Source of the DNA: Anticarsia gemmatalis
Lineage: Eukaryota; Arthropoda; Insecta; Lepidoptera; Erebidae
Assembly: GCF_050436995.1 (NCBI RefSeq)
Contig: NC_134769.1
Coordinates: 8,779,001 to 8,843,000 of the forward strand
DNA: 64,000 nucleotides
Reading direction: 5' to 3'
How positions within the stretch are numbered: position 1 is the stretch's first letter; each line of letters starts with the position of its first letter. Made by a program: the position numbers and the translations under genes. The notes beneath the pieces were generated by a model. The model had not been told where the DNA came from. It saw only the letters and a list, made by a program, of their open reading frames with translations, and did not search any database. Shown here one piece after another: positions 11,761 to 26,290 of this stretch.

Positions 11761-14700
11761 TAGAGCTACAATGAAATAACAAAGAACTCATTAAGGAAAG
11801 ATATCAAATAAAAGCTTGAGGATGGTCAAGATTTTTTTAAAGTTTCTCATTGAGTATCTTGGTTCCAGCCCGAAACGAACCTCAATTTATTTCTAGACCT
11901 ACGGCCAACAATAATTTTAATTTACGTACAATAACCACAACAGCTGATATCTTCTGTTTGTCTCCAACATACAAACAAACCTAAATGACTAACATAACGT
12001 TGACAATTCAAAATGACTCATATACCTACACAATTAAGTTCAATTTAGTGAAATGTGTACGTTGATGGACCGCACAAAGAAACAAAGAGATTCGACACTA
12101 TCTTATCAAAACAGTTGCAATTTTAATACTTATTTTTGATTGTATTGTAATACTTAGTAGATAATGCAGCAGAAGAAAAACTATACTTCACTACGAAAAA
12201 AAACATTCCACATGAAAACATGATGTTCAGAAAAATCTCAAATTCTTGAAGGCAAGAGCAACAAAACAAAAGCCTAGGCTACTCTTAAGAAAAAACAATT
12301 CTGTTTTGGATACAGCTTATCTTAGACATAAAAAAATAGGTGACCCTTGGCTTTCAAAGTATTAAAGCGTAGGTTACGCCAAAACATATCAGAGTTTCGA
12401 AGGGCAATAATATATTATGTTTCTTCTACTGTGACTGGTCAGAGGACTAATAAAGCGATGTTTGGAGTGCTAGAACATTGAAATAATCAGGGGATATTCT
12501 CATGTGTTGTTTCATTATGAATAGTTGTTATTGATTGGTTTAAGCAGCATCCCTTTCCTCCTAAATCTCCTAAGCAGTACTTGATATCAATAGCAAATTT
12601 ACATGAAAGAGATTCACTAAATAATGCGTAAATTAATGCAGCTGAATCGCCTGAATTTATCCACAATAATTTATGTTAAAATCTTCAATGTTCGTGGTAT
12701 CAATTCATCAAAATATATGAACCGTAAAATATTTGCGAAACGTGTTCGTTGTTTACGAAACGAACGGCCGACCGAGGTGTAGTGAGTCATGCATTTTGGC
12801 TACTGCGCACACGCAGGTAATGCTGATACCTTTATACCACTCGGCGGGTTGTTTGATCTCTCGCTGACTTTAGTGGATGAGTTGATTTAAGACCTCTTTA
12901 GTGTCATGATATATTGATTTATTGGGCTTCTGGAGACGATAGAATTTAGTTGCTAGAAATAATTGAGTGAACTTTTGCTAGTAACAAAGCTATTTATAGA
13001 GACACTATCAAACATCAAATCAATTGTACGATGATAACGGTGTTACGATTTTTGTTACTCTGTAAGATGACAACTTGAATTAATTTGAGAAACAAATAAT
13101 GTTTTGGTGTAGATAAAAAAAATAAAATGTAACTAATTTAAAATTTTAAGACTGAATAAGTTTACATAATAAACTCGACGCATTGATTAATTTAAGATTA
13201 AAAAATATTACTTCTAAGAAAAAAAGTGTGCAAAGGTCATCATAGATGACCTTACAAAAAAAGTTATATTAGCCTATATACATATTATTACACATTAATA
13301 AATGTACAACTTCTAGAATTAATAAAATATCAAGCTAATTTCGACACATTGAGCTGACTAGCAAGGTCAATATTAGACTTAATTAGGTAATTAAAAAACT
13401 CTGTACCACAATAAAACTAGATAAAAGATTAGAACCTGTTTAAAAAGCAGCATCCAAGTAAATAAGATTCACCTAGTCAATAACTTTAAAGTAAATAATT
13501 TAAGTACAATAGATATTTTTAATTCTGGAGTCATAAGTATACTGGTATCATGGTATTTGGGAATTGAAGCTAAACTAATACTAGAAATAGAAATAAGATT
13601 TTTTTGTTAGATTTACGGACAGACAAGACCTTTGGAACCGTAGTCCCTCTTGTATGATATAGATTTATCATTATTGTCTGGTACAGTCATTAAATCATAG
13701 TGATACAGACACAGATAAAATGCTTAGTCTTCTAAGCCAAGACTATTTTTTTTGGAAAATGTTTGTAAAGATCACGCCATGTGTTGTGTTCCTTGGTATC
13801 TGTCTATCCCTATGGGAAAATAGGTGTGATATTATGAACGTTATATAAAAATATATACATATGTTAAAAGTTAAATAATATGCAATTAAAGTGTACGACT
13901 GTATACATGGAAGAATAGCAACTTAAAATCAAAAACAAAAGATAATTTTATGCACATACATAATGCTTGCAAATTAAACTTTTTAAAATATTGTTTTATT
14001 ATTTCCTGGCTGGATTATTTCCTTAAAAGCGCTATTAAAGTTAGCAATTAAAGCTCTGTCATTTTAAGTAAAATGATAACTATCATCATTTGCATGAGAT
14101 TCCATTATTATAAGAATATTTATTTATCTTATAATATTCTTCATCATTTGGTAGTATAGGTATGTTTAAAAGGAATATTTTGGTAGCATGCATGCTAAAT
14201 GGGAATAGGTTCAGCCTCTATGATATGCCACTAACATTGTTAACGGACTCCTCTCCTACCCTACCTCTACTTACACTTTTCAGTATAACAGGGATGATAT
14301 TACATAAGTATGTAGACATAATAAAAGTTAGGTATCTAGCTTTGTGTAGAAAATTGTTAAAATTTATCTTTTTAAGAATTTTAATGGGAATATTAGGGAA
14401 ACAAATATATTTCGTGGCTAATTTAATATGCATATTTATTGTTATCACATATAATGTTAAAGGCAAGATGAAGAAATCAATCAATGATTATTTTTCTGTT
14501 TGTCCTTAAAATTATAGAACTGAGTGAATTGAGTTATCAATATTCTACAGTTTGAATTTTAAAATACTGATCACTGATTTTCTCCATCAAAATACTATAG
14601 TATGTGTATAGAATCCTACGTTGCTTTCACATTAAGTAGATAAGAAATTGCATTGTTAGAAGTAAAATACCTATATAAATTCTTACTATTGTCTAACTTC

Positions 14701-15279
14701 CATTAACTGTAGTCCTTTGTACTATACATTATTGTAATTTTGTAATTATTTTATCACTTGAGTGAGCAGTATTTATTTATCCACAATAACACTGAATACT
14801 GATAGTGATATAGCAAACTTACAGAACTAATATTTTAAAACAAAAAATAAGAAGTATCTTTGTAAATAAATATGATATAATTTTTTTAACAATATACCTA
14901 CCTAGTAAAATATGTTAAAATTTAAAACTCATGCATAACAGTAACTGAAAGTTACAGCGAAAATAAGTTACATTCAGATATTTCGAGACTCAACATTACA
15001 CTGAAATGAAATAATAAAAACGAGTTACCGGTCCGGGTTTCCGAGAAACATTACATAATTTTATTGTAAAAAGTTAATAAAATTACATTCAATCAAAACT
15101 TTTTTGAAAGGGAAAGGCAAAAACGACTTCCGAACAGTTACCCAATAAGATTCTTACAAGAATATTTTATAATACGCATAGTAACATATATTAGCAGTGC
15201 AGTCACTCGATATATGACACAGTTACAAGGTTTGTGAGCAAAAGATCAGCGCTCAAATAGCCAATTTAAATTACTTACC
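11761..15279. other. No gene recognised
   Basis: Strongly AT-rich. Overlapping open frames on both strands at 14162-14509 are hydrophobic Ile/Leu/Phe-rich translations of AT-rich DNA without splice or homology support. Confidence 0.6.
13785..13836 (+). repeat. Tail copy of the 28789 family
   Basis: 'ttccttggtatctgtctatc', cctatgggaaaata and ggtgtgatattatgaacg match the family 3' end. Confidence 0.5.
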
Positions 15280-17030
15280 GATATAATGATCGGGAATATT
15301 TCAAACACAAACTTTATTAAGCGCACTTCAACTAAATCCTATTTCAAGGATTTAGCGAATAAATATGATTTAATTTTATAAAGTTACCACGGACACGACA
15401 CACACGCACTATTTAATGCGTCTATTATTTATTATTTTGCAATAATAAACAACGCAGCTGATCACACAAAGGCATTTACTGATAAATGACAAGAATACAC
15501 AAAGGATACGCAGTGATTGGCAAACAACGCAAGCGCTCAAGTTGACGAATCAGGAAATAGCAAGAGATAGTTGCGCCAATCGCGCTTCGATTATTTTGAC
15601 ATCTTGTAGGTTGCCAGCACTAAAAATATTATTATGTGTAGCCAACTAGAAATATCGATAAGGGAAATAGTGAAATCTTTGACTTTTTACGGAAAATTAA
15701 ATATATTTTATAAATAACGTGATAGAGTAATATTTATTGATATAATGTATTTATTGATAATAATAATAACCTGAACATTGAAATTATTAACCTCATTTGA
15801 AGAAAATTTCCCTATCGAAATGGACCATCATTTCTAATTGAAAACTTTAACCATTTTTATTTTAATGTAAAGGAACTATAAAGGTAACAAATACTAAAAC
15901 AGTCTCAAATTTGTTGAATCAAAAACTATGTAGTTAGCAATAATGTTGCCACGATGTAATAAAGTATGCATGGATAGGAACGTGTACAGGCGATCGAATC
16001 GAAGACTTTGGAAGAAATAAGAAAGGTATTTTAATTTTATTACTGTGATTTTTAGTAGCGGTTTTATAAATGAAGAAGGTTGATAAAATTTTATGTTTAG
16101 TTGAAAATAATATTTTAGACTTATAAGTTTTCTCTGAGACCTCTCATTGAGTTTAATTTTGACCCGTTTCTATAGTATTGCAATTTTAGTTCAAATAACC
16201 CGCACTTAGGCTCTCACGCCCAGTTTGACGTCACGTTTCGACGGGGTTCTCATCATTGAACCGTACCGCACCCAATTCTGTACAAGTCAAAAGATAGCAA
16301 GTGCTGTCGTATAAATTTTTATCCTTTCTGCTTTTGAAATAAAGCTTAGTTTCAGTTGGCTGAGTTTTCATTTGATATTTCCACCAGCAGATGGCGCTAC
16401 TAGATTAAACTACACTAGCGCAGAGTACACCAATCACGTTTCAGGAACTTTGACGCAATTTGCAAATGGCCGTGAATTGTGAAAAGGATCGAGCTTGAAA
16501 GGTATAAGAAAAGCTAATGGTGAATTGTTCCGTGATAAAAACTTGTGAATAATTCTTAATTCTGTGTGGTGCTGTTTAAACGATACAAAATGTGCCAAAA
16601 AGTGAGAATCCAGTCTTAATGGTGGTATAGGAAGCGCCCAAAAACCGCTGGAGCGACGATCGAAGGGACATTGCTGACAGAAGGGTAAAATCCTACTATC
16701 ATTTTTGCCTAATCGTTCATTTTTACGTTGCTTTAGTATTGTGTTCGCGTTGTGTAGATGTATTATCGTCCTTTCGTTCATATTGTAGCCTTAAATGTAA
16801 TACCAAAACCGTGATTCCTTTTGGGTGTATACGCTCAGCTTCGCCGCCGGTGCAAAACGTTGCGTGTAACGCGCATTAGTGGTAATATGTGAGTGTTATT
16901 GGGCTGACTGTGTCACGTACGCCACCTGCGGAGCGCTAGGACTTCGTTAAGGACCACCGGATGAAAGGATATTGAACATTTATCGGGAAAGTGGGGGGTG
17001 TGTACATAGTTATAGGTATGTATGAGCCCA
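15280..17030. promoter_or_regulatory. Unassigned GC-elevated stretch, possible divergent promoter
   Basis: It is higher in GC and CpG than its flanks, with few recognisable repeats. A minus-strand donor consensus (cg|GTAAGT, + coordinates near 15278) and + strand donor-like sites (aag|GTATAA near 16499, aagg|GTAAAA near 16684) hint at noncoding exons on both strands. A CTCF-like cagatggcgcta is at about 16389-16400. No coding exon was identified; this is inference only. Confidence 0.25.
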
Positions 17031-18770
17031 TGTAGCCACAGCCCTGTTGCTAGACGAAACGACATCGATTCGTTTCTGCTGTCCGCTTTTCACCGTCTAT
17101 TAGCGCCAATTTGCCAAAATGTAGTTATTTGATGCGTAATCCGCGCATATTTTTGTTGTAAAACGGGTTTTTACTACAGATTGCTCAGAGATAAGATGGT
17201 CACCGCACACGGCTCTAATTTGTGTGTCAATTATTGATAGTCTATCGTCTTTCGCGTATGATCCGAGGATTACACGGTAATACAGGCAACGTTAGTAATA
17301 GATATAACGATAAAATAGATTACTAAAAAAGATGAATCTGTGTTAAAAATGTCCTTTTAGTGGGACATATTGAAGTGTCCTGTAGCTATCTGAGTATGCT
17401 GTAAGTGATTAGAACAGTGTAATTAATGTGAACATTTGTTGTGAATAATCAATGGTTAGGTACCACACCCTGTCAGCACTGTTGCTTGTGACCTAAATGC
17501 TAGACAGTATTATCAAAAAATGTAGTCATAAGTACAGAGCAGACACACCTTATTGCAAAACCTGTTTGGAAATAGTGCAACCATGAACAGTAGCTAAAAC
17601 CCTATGTAGCTAGTTTTAGTTTGTGCCTTGTAGTCTATGATTAATTTATTATTCTTGGTATTACTGTTTTACCATTCATTTCATCATAATAGTGTATGAC
17701 TTGTAATTTTGTTTCTTCTTCCTGTTACCATCCATTCAAAGGAAGAACAACTATGACCACTGCCTAGAAATATACTGCAATAAAAAAGCTAAATCCACTT
17801 ACCATAGATAATATTATGTTAGAGGTTATACATGATAAAATTACATCTAGACATGAAATATTTTATGAGTTGAATGTATGAAAATACTTTATAAATTTGG
17901 TTGCATGACATATCAATATGAATATTTATTATGTCAATAACTTAGAGCTGAATCATCTATTCATGATACAATTGCAAGATGTATTTACACATAAGTTTTA
18001 CCTACACAGGTACCTTTATTATACCTAGTGCATACTGTACTGGGATAAGAAATTAGGATGTTAAAAGGACGTTTTAAATTTTCTACTGGTCACCCTAATT
18101 TATATATCATCCTTGCTATGTCTCTCTATGGAACTCAATGTCTTACTGATTTCACTAATTGAGCATCTCCTTGAATTGCTAAGAGTAAACTGTCTACTAC
18201 AAGCAGTTGTTTTTAAGAGAAATTATAACCATCAAGGTAAAATATAAAAAATTGCTCATTAAAATTTACTTCTAACAGCACAGATCTTGTTCATAATAAT
18301 TGCACTCATATTACTTCAGTTTTGATGTTGTGACTGCATGTGTATTACAAGCTTATTGTTAAATTAGGATTAGGTAGTATACTTACAATAGTTTCAAAAG
18401 ATTTTGTCCGGTTTTCCCTATGAGTCATACAGTAAGTGCATCAATGAAAGTGTGACTTCAGCACGAGTTAATACTCTTTTCAGCTTTTACTTTGTCAAAT
18501 TGTCATATTATGTTTTGTACAGCTTAGTAATTAGGTAGTCCTATTACCCTATAATCATCCATGACCAAACTAAAATGTGTCTTTGTCTGTTGGAATTTTC
18601 TTAAAGAATGCAGTAAAATGGTTAGAACTACGTAGGCAAGGCTTGTATCAGTGGTCTGAATTGACATTTATACTTTAAAGCTTTAAAATTATCATTCAAA
18701 TCAATTACTATCACTTGTAATTCTCAACATACAGTTTGTGAATTTAATACCAGTTTTTAAGGTGGAGCCA

Positions 18771-18860
18771 CAGAAACCAGGGGGTTGAACCTCCGGTTTC
18801 TGAGATACATTTATCGGTAGGTTATCTATTCAATAGCATTTAAACTCATATGAAATCAGG
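18771..18860. mobile_element. Small palindromic MITE ('ggtttctgag' family), copy 1
   Basis: cagaaaccaggggg and cctccggtttctgaga, then 'gttatctattcaatagcatt' and taaactcatat. It shares its core with 25041 and 61957, but the right half is missing. Confidence 0.5.
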
Positions 18861-21800
18861 CATCAGAAGAGCATGCTTTGTAGTGTCATAATGACAAAAT
18901 GCACACCATACTCTTTGTTATACATATTATTATATTATGTCAATCAGTTTGTACTTTCAAGTATCTGTGTGTCATTGAACAGTGTTAATGATTCACTAGC
19001 TTGCCTTAATATTAATTATGTTCCAATATCCTCATATTAATCATTGCATGGTTACCAAATTAACAGCTTTAGTTTAAGTCTGTCTTTTCAAACCTAGGTT
19101 CAAAATGCAGAATAATTAAATTTTTTCATAGAACTTTCAATATTACTGCTTTTTAAAGGACTTCCATTCCTTCAAACTTACTATAATTCCTCAGTATACA
19201 TTGTTTACTATGTAGGATGTCTACACATCTTAATACATAGGCTATGCTTTTAATAGTGAGATATTGCTAAAATACACCACTAATCATCTCTAAACCTTAT
19301 CAGTAACCTCTTAACACTGTACTTGTCTTATCCTGCAAAAGATCTGCTTCTGCTACAATCTCATTGCAATTCCTACCTTAGCCCTAGTTACTAAGCAAGT
19401 CTACAAACTGTTATGATTAGCTAGCCCATGTATGACGGTTTGATGAAGTCATATAACGTTTTCCTCAGTTCATTGTACTTCCAGGTAAGTTTGTGTCATA
19501 GTTGTTTAGTATTTCTGTTGTAAGTTTCCAGCATTCATTGTGTTTTATGTCTGTGGATTTTACAGTTGAAAAATTTAATGATGTGCTTCCTATTTTTAAC
19601 GGAAGTCAAATACGAAGGTTCTCTGTTTTATTGTGGAGAAATTATAACCTGTATGATTTGTTTTGTGTTAGGTCATGAAAAATCTTCCTATGATGATTGT
19701 GGTGATGTTTTTGTATGTGAAATCAAACAATCATAAACTTTAGGTTAAATTTTTCCATTCCAGTGGTTTCATCATTGATTTCTACTTACCACTTAACGCT
19801 TACAGTGTAAAGGTACCTTGTCATATTTGGTGGTGAATTCTATGTCAGCTAAATGTTTTTAAAGCTACAGAATCCTAACTTTAATGCTAAGTTATGGGCT
19901 CATTTTTAAGTAGTGTTGGTTAAATCAGGTGGTAGTCGAGTAACGGTTGTACACAAAGCAACAGATCATATATGTGTTCCACCTTACATAATTGTCTCTT
20001 GTCATTGTTGTGGGAGTGGAAATGATGTTAGTTATAACAGGTGTTCTTTGTTATGTGTTTCAGCTGGGATTTTATCAATATTTTCATTAGTCACCCACAC
20101 TGGGCCTTAAAATAATCTGTGTTTATAATTTAAGCTATCTGCAGTTATGTTTCAGGATATATCTGCTTTGTGTTGCGTTTCTAATGGGCTGTTATGGTCT
20201 TAGAGTTTATGTAGCAAGATAGTTTCAATTTGACACTACAATTGGAATTTGACAATGAACAGGTATATTTCTGACCATAATACCATAAACACCACATTAA
20301 GGGTAGTCTTTCTCAGAATTTGCACTCATGTTGAGTATATTTTTCATCCTTTAATTATCCTATCATGATAATGAGTATGTTGTTGAAACTTAATGCTTGA
20401 GCACTTTAAAATTTTCCTATGTACAGGAAACAGGTGGAAATGGAATATACAAAGGTTGTTCATACATTTTGCTGCTGAAAGTAAAACAGAAACAGTTTAA
20501 TTTTTTTAAAAGAGGGGATCCCCCACCTTGTAAGTGCCAAACATACATACATAATATCACGTCTTTTACTCAAAGGGAACTAAAAGTCGTTTCAAAATTT
20601 CTTCTATACAATAGTTCATGCTGCTCTCCTATAAATATCTAGTCAAGGAAAATATTGATGTCAAGTTTAATTATAATGACTATTAACCTAGTAGTCTGTA
20701 ATAGAAAGGCCTGATAGTGTTGATACGGCATCAGCTGAGACTTACGGTCATATAGAAGTCAAATGATAACACTTATCACTTACATTTCCTTGTTTATAAG
20801 ACAGTGGTCTGTGAAATATCACTTACTTTTTAAACTACAATTCTAGTAGTACAATTTTGAAATGGCTCAACTCACGTTACGATCTTATAAGACTTGTGCA
20901 CGTTTTTTGGGAACAAGGCGTAGTTTAGCGTAAATCAGGACAATTGGGTGGTAGATGAGCCTGAAGCTGGGCGCCGTTTAAATAGTCTTATATTATAAGA
21001 GAAGCGTTGGACGATAGTATGTATCTTGAAGTCCACACGACGTAATATGGCCGCCTTGATTAGATCCGATATGCGCTTTGTGCCTACTATTCCTTAGTGA
21101 GAGAGTATAGAAGAAAATCCTAAGCTCTTTACGTCCTGTAGGAATAAGAATGAGGAGATGCACAGAACTGACACTTTCAGTACAGTGTGTATTTTACTCA
21201 TTCTTCACACATGAATAAAATCAAATAACATAAGTACGTAATTACATTTATTACATAAGTCATCAGATCAGCCAAGGCACGCTTAACTGAATCCTTCAAT
21301 GCAGTACAACTGGACTAACGAGTTATTTCTAAACGTTAACAAAAAACTCGTATTGGAGTTGTATATTACCTTGTATGGTTCGTGATTTTATTCTGTAACA
21401 TACATGTTATGAGCTAGGATCTTAGGTACTGAGTGAAAGTACTAGGCTAATATAACTACAAAGCCGTATTTAAGAAGAGTATCGTCTTTTAAAACAATTT
21501 AGTGTTTGGTGTTAACTATGCCTAATTTCCTTAATTCCTAGATCCCCATTGAAGTTACCCAGTCCAGTATGAGAGTCCTCTGATAACTTGAGTTGTAATA
21601 TCCCGGGGTCTTATCAGAAAAGCCAGAATGCTCTCAGGATACAATGCATCTCTTCACCCTTTCAAGTCATTCTAGCTGCAGTTCAGTAATGAAATAGACA
21701 ACTGCACCATATGAGCAAACCCTTTATTACCTAGCTAATAGTTTTATAACTGGTTGCCTTGCAATACTATGTACTACTCACAAGACTTTAATCCAGTCTT

Positions 21801-22104
21801 CCAAGGACATGTAGGTTTGAACTGTCCTTTCTGTAAAACGGACACTAGTTAGCTAGCGTTTTCGAAACCGGAAAATCTCATACAAAAATCTCGTAGAATA
21901 GTCACTTTTCAAATAACTTGTATTCTAAAGTAACAATATTCGTCGCAGCTTCAAGTGATTCTATATAATATGTCGACCTTGTTTACGTAACGGCTACGTG
22001 TGAAAAGGTATGGAAAATTGACAGTGACGACTGTCAGTCGCCGTGCAGGCCTCCGTACAAATTTTAATGTCAATATTACTGAGACACATGTAAATAAGCA
22101 TATA

Positions 22105-22200
22105 GTGCGAAAGTAAAAATGTCTTTATGGCTAAACTGATGAACCGATTTTAGGTCTGTTTATGTCCCGGAGAAGGACAATTTTTTTGGCATACGGGATA
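22105..22200 (+). repeat. Degenerate GTCT-Helitron remnant
   Basis: 'tagtgcgaaagtaaaaatgt', 'ctaaactgatgaaccgattt' and 'cccggagaaggacaat' follow the order of the Helitron body. The microsatellite and both termini are lost. Confidence 0.45.
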
Positions 22201-25040
22201 AACTAGTTTGGTATGTTGGCTAGATGTTTTTGTTATCATAGTTTGTTCTAACCTAAACATGCTTGAATCGAAAGTAAAAAGTATTGTTCTAATATTATAA
22301 TTGGGGCGTGGTTTTGTTTGGACAAGTATAACATATCCGCAATAGAATCAATGTTAGCACATGTTCTAGGCAATCTGTTAGACTCCCATTTGTCAACGAC
22401 TAGACTAGACATTTTATTTTTTCATGAAAAAGAGTAGGTTTTTATTTAGCAACACTGTCAAACTTCATCTACCTATATTTGTTTAGAAATGAAAGCGTAA
22501 GAAACATAATTATATAATTACTTTACGCAATTATAACGGAAAGTATCGTTTCCAAGCAGTCAAGCACACGGCACAATGCTAGTTAACACATCACGGGTAA
22601 TAAACTACGAAATTATACAAACATTTTAGTTATTCAAATAAACTTTACGTTAAACTTTGTCTACAAACACGACCCTATCATAACCCTGGTGGGTGGGCAG
22701 GGTTGTGATAAAACAGCAAACCCCCGGGGATACATAACTTTGAGTTTTACATGCTTACTTGAATTAAAAAGTTTGTGTTCAGTGGTGAGTCAGACTTATT
22801 AATTGCGAGAGTCAGGGTTCAATTACCGGTGAAGCACTAATAGGTTTTATGGATAAATTTGGCAGGTGCGTGGGGTAATGTACTCAATACATAGCAATAC
22901 GTCATATTCCCATTGCACAAGATCTAAGAATAAACTTTGCTATGACCGTTAATTTACTTGAAGTACTGCGAAGTTGATAGAAACAAATCAGGAATAACAT
23001 AAAGCGTGATCCTCGAATCACGACAAATGGTAATTCCTGCGGGTGTTTCATCCAGGGTGTCTCTTTTTCTTTTGTTTTAGCCAAGCCCATGCATAGTTTA
23101 CTTGAGATATAGCGGTCTTAAAATATCAGTGGTATATTATCCTGATATGATGCTGTTTACCACTTAGATCTTTTACCGACGAAGCAATCTAAACTATAAA
23201 GATCGTTTCAACCACGATATTCTTTAAATATCAGCTCGTAACAATAGAAGCATCATCTCGCAAGGATTCAAGGCAGGTGCACACCATTGTTGTAGGTATG
23301 GCACACATGAATGGCTCCATTGTTCCCTGTATGGGACAGGTGGACTTCTGTGGTGCATGGTGTCGCCATCGTAGTGCCTTCTTATTGTCCTGCTTTATAA
23401 GCTTTCACTTTTGTAAAACTGCTTCAATTTTTCTAAATTACAGGAAATCTCTCCCATAAATCTGTTAATCGTGAATAAGTATATAAGTGGCCAGTCATTT
23501 ATAACTAACTATGTTTTTCTTAGCTGTATTTTTTCTCTTGCATTGTTTTACAAAACTCTTAAGCTAACGTCTTTTGAGGTGCTAATGATGATGACTTGGC
23601 CAGTCTTAGCTCTCTCCAGGGTTAAGGACCAGTGACTAGTTTTACTATACGCGGTATCTACTTCTTGAAGAGTGCGTTTGTTAGCTGAATAGAACAAGAA
23701 AAACTGTTATTTGTCAAAATTTGAACTAAATATTTATGTCAACGGTCGTTCAAAAGTAACTGACCTCTGACGTTATCAGTATGACTAATAATTAAAACAA
23801 GCAGTATCAGTACACCTAGAAGGTTGACCGTTGATATTTTGACGAAAATATAGCGACAAGTAGCTATTTGTCTTATTACACAGTCCATCTTTTCCATTGT
23901 TTCAAAGTAGGGATCGGTGTGGCTGTTTTAAAAGACAGTAGGTAAATACTGAATTCTCATTCCCAATATTCTGTAATTAGAAAGAGATAGGCGTTCTGCT
24001 ATTCGTTGCTTAGTAACCACACCTGAATAGATACATTACCTAGATGTTCTTAATAAACCTTGGTATAATAATAAACTCATTTTTTTTTCTATATTCCGAC
24101 CCCTAACTGTGGATCACTTTTCAAGAATGAAAAGTCAGTCCCGACTGTCACTGTTTAAGCTATTCGTTGTTTAGCCAACTTTTATCTTCAAGTTTACCCA
24201 ACTTTGACACTAGACACAGTCAACATACGGGTCGATTTTCGATAACCCCACTTTCTCAGTTCACGTGTTGGTAACATGATCGCTAAGTTAAGCGTCACTA
24301 ATGTCACAAATAATACAAACTTACGGATTTACTTACTGTTGTAACTGTTCATTCATATTTTAATTTGTATGGAATATTTTCGAAGTCTTGGGTTTTCGGA
24401 GGTTTAGCATAGTATTACATACCACTAACCATACGATATGAATGAATGACCAACAAATATAGTTACTAAATTCTCGCAAATGTGCGACATATTGTTACGC
24501 TTTTTGGCGAAAAGTCCCCTTAAATTCTGCCGGTTATTCGAATAATCTTACATTAAAATCATTGACTTATTACTCACGATGAATCATGTGCCGCGAGGTA
24601 CTACTTCTGAAATCACGATTTCATTACAATCAGATTCAAAACAAATAGCCGTAGATCACAAATGTCAAAAGATCTCACTTCGGCCATCAGAGAAATAGTA
24701 AAGTAGCTACATATTTTACATACATTGTAGTATGATAAATAATGTGGCAAAGAGGACACATTATCACTCAGCACTTTGTCCTACAACAAAGTACTGACAT
24801 AAACCATAACAATTCAACTACACCAAAACATCAGTTACGATACTCTTACAAATAATCCCGTTCGAATCCCACCTTCAAAATAAAAGCCATAGCAGCACAC
24901 CGTGATGGTCGTAATGAACAGTTCCGGTCGATAAAGCCGCCTGTTGAACGCCACGGGCCTGCTGGGCTAACGACCTGCGTGAACATTCACTCGCTAGTCT
25001 CGCTACCTCCTGTGCTAACACCGGTGTGATATACTATTAA

Positions 25041-25150
25041 CCCTCTAGTTTCTAAGGTACATTTAGCAGTAGTTTATCTATTCAATAGTTTAAACTCGTA
25101 TAAAATAACGCTATTGAATAGATAAACTACCGCTGCACTCAGAAACCGGG
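25041..25150. mobile_element. Small palindromic MITE, copy 2
   Basis: The left half (ctagtttctaaggtacattt, 'agtttatctattcaatag') and right half ('ctattgaatagataaactac', ctcagaaaccggg) are inverted. It is about 110 bp, almost all in the two arms. Confidence 0.6.
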
Positions 25151-25907
25151 CATAATACTGCTTCTTTTTGTATTTATGAATAAGAGATTTGTAATGTGTG
25201 ATTTGTATTTATTTATACTGCCCTTTCTCTCTTTAATGCTATGAATCCCATATGGTAGTCGGGTTAGCCTGATCCTTTTGATCCACTTCGCTCTGTCCTG
25301 GACATCGTCATTATTTATACTAAACAATTTCAAACAAAATCACACTCTATTATTATTATGGTTTTAGGGTATAAACCAAGAAACGCCACATGCCAAGATC
25401 CTTTTATTCACATAGACACATTGTGTATTTACAAAATCAATACATTTGCAAAAATTTATAACTTTTTAACATGGGAATAGACGAAGACCAAAGAACGCCA
25501 CCAGCTACTATCCTAGCAAGTTTGTTTTGTTTCTGTATGAGGTTGTTAAATCACGTTTACGTATTTATTAAGTCATTTAGGTCATAATATTCCTAATAGG
25601 TAATTACAATTTCATAATTTTCCTTCAGAATGAAAGGTAAAACCACTATTTTCAACGTCATAGTTTTTGAAACCATTGTTCATTAAACTAGCAGAAACTA
25701 AAATCTACATTATCTACTATTATAATCTTTACGTTACGAAATTCTTAACATAAACTTAAATAAAAGCTATCTAAGCATTGCGTAGACGTGTGACAGCACA
25801 GCAAAAATCTCATTTCCATACATTTTTGATGGCGGTGTCTAGGCAGACACGCGCCGCTCATGCGCAGTAGTTCCATGCTCGCGCTGGACACGCCTAGTGG
25901 CCCTGTA

Positions 25908-25971
25908 AATATGAACGAGGTTTGAAACGTGCGGGAAATTGCAATACGTATGCACGTTACAGGGGCCTGAA
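25908..25971. repeat. Short hairpin-forming repeat
   Basis: tggccctgtaa and ttacaggggcc are inverted around about 40 bp containing aacgtgc/gcacgtt. It may be a tiny MITE; its class is unclear. Confidence 0.3.
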
Positions 25972-26208
25972 ATATGCGCTATATTCCCTAAAGATTTACC
26001 TTTTCTGATATAGTTATATGAATACGAATTTGCAGAAAGTAGCAAATGTAATATAGTATAGAATGACACAACTTATTAATTATTTATAGTTGATATAGAA
26101 TTATATGGCATCAATATGCGACGGATGTAAGTCACCTAGCAGCCACGTTAAAAACCATGTTAACAATGGTTAAGATTGTCTCTATGTAGATATCAGTATG
26201 TGTTAGTG

Positions 26209-26290
26209 TCGTGGGTTCGATTCCTAACCGGAACAAATATTTGTGTGAGCCACTTGTAGATGCGCATTGTGTCCGTAGTTAGTACACAAA
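26209..26290 (+). repeat. SINE fragment
   Basis: 'gtcgtgggttcgattccta' with a B-box, followed by 'ccggaacaaatatttgtg', aligns by eye with 661-705 of the SINE at 608. The A-box half is missing or diverged. Confidence 0.55.

Larger units (their letters stand above)
17031..24940. other. Repeat-poor, T-rich unassigned stretch
   Basis: Long stretch with few recognisable transposons (one MITE copy at 18771, one Helitron remnant at 22105). No coding exon is supported; frames near 19913, 20397 and 23277 lack coding character. It may be intronic for a transcript starting near 16.5-17 kb. Confidence 0.5.

Noticed and set aside
14162..14509. 115-codon + strand frame overlapping an 88-codon minus frame
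   Set aside because: Both are hydrophobic, low-complexity translations of AT-rich DNA that overlap on opposite strands; no homology or splice support.
16434..16781. 115-codon minus-strand frame
   Set aside because: No recognisable domain; it overlaps a region better explained as noncoding leader or promoter DNA.
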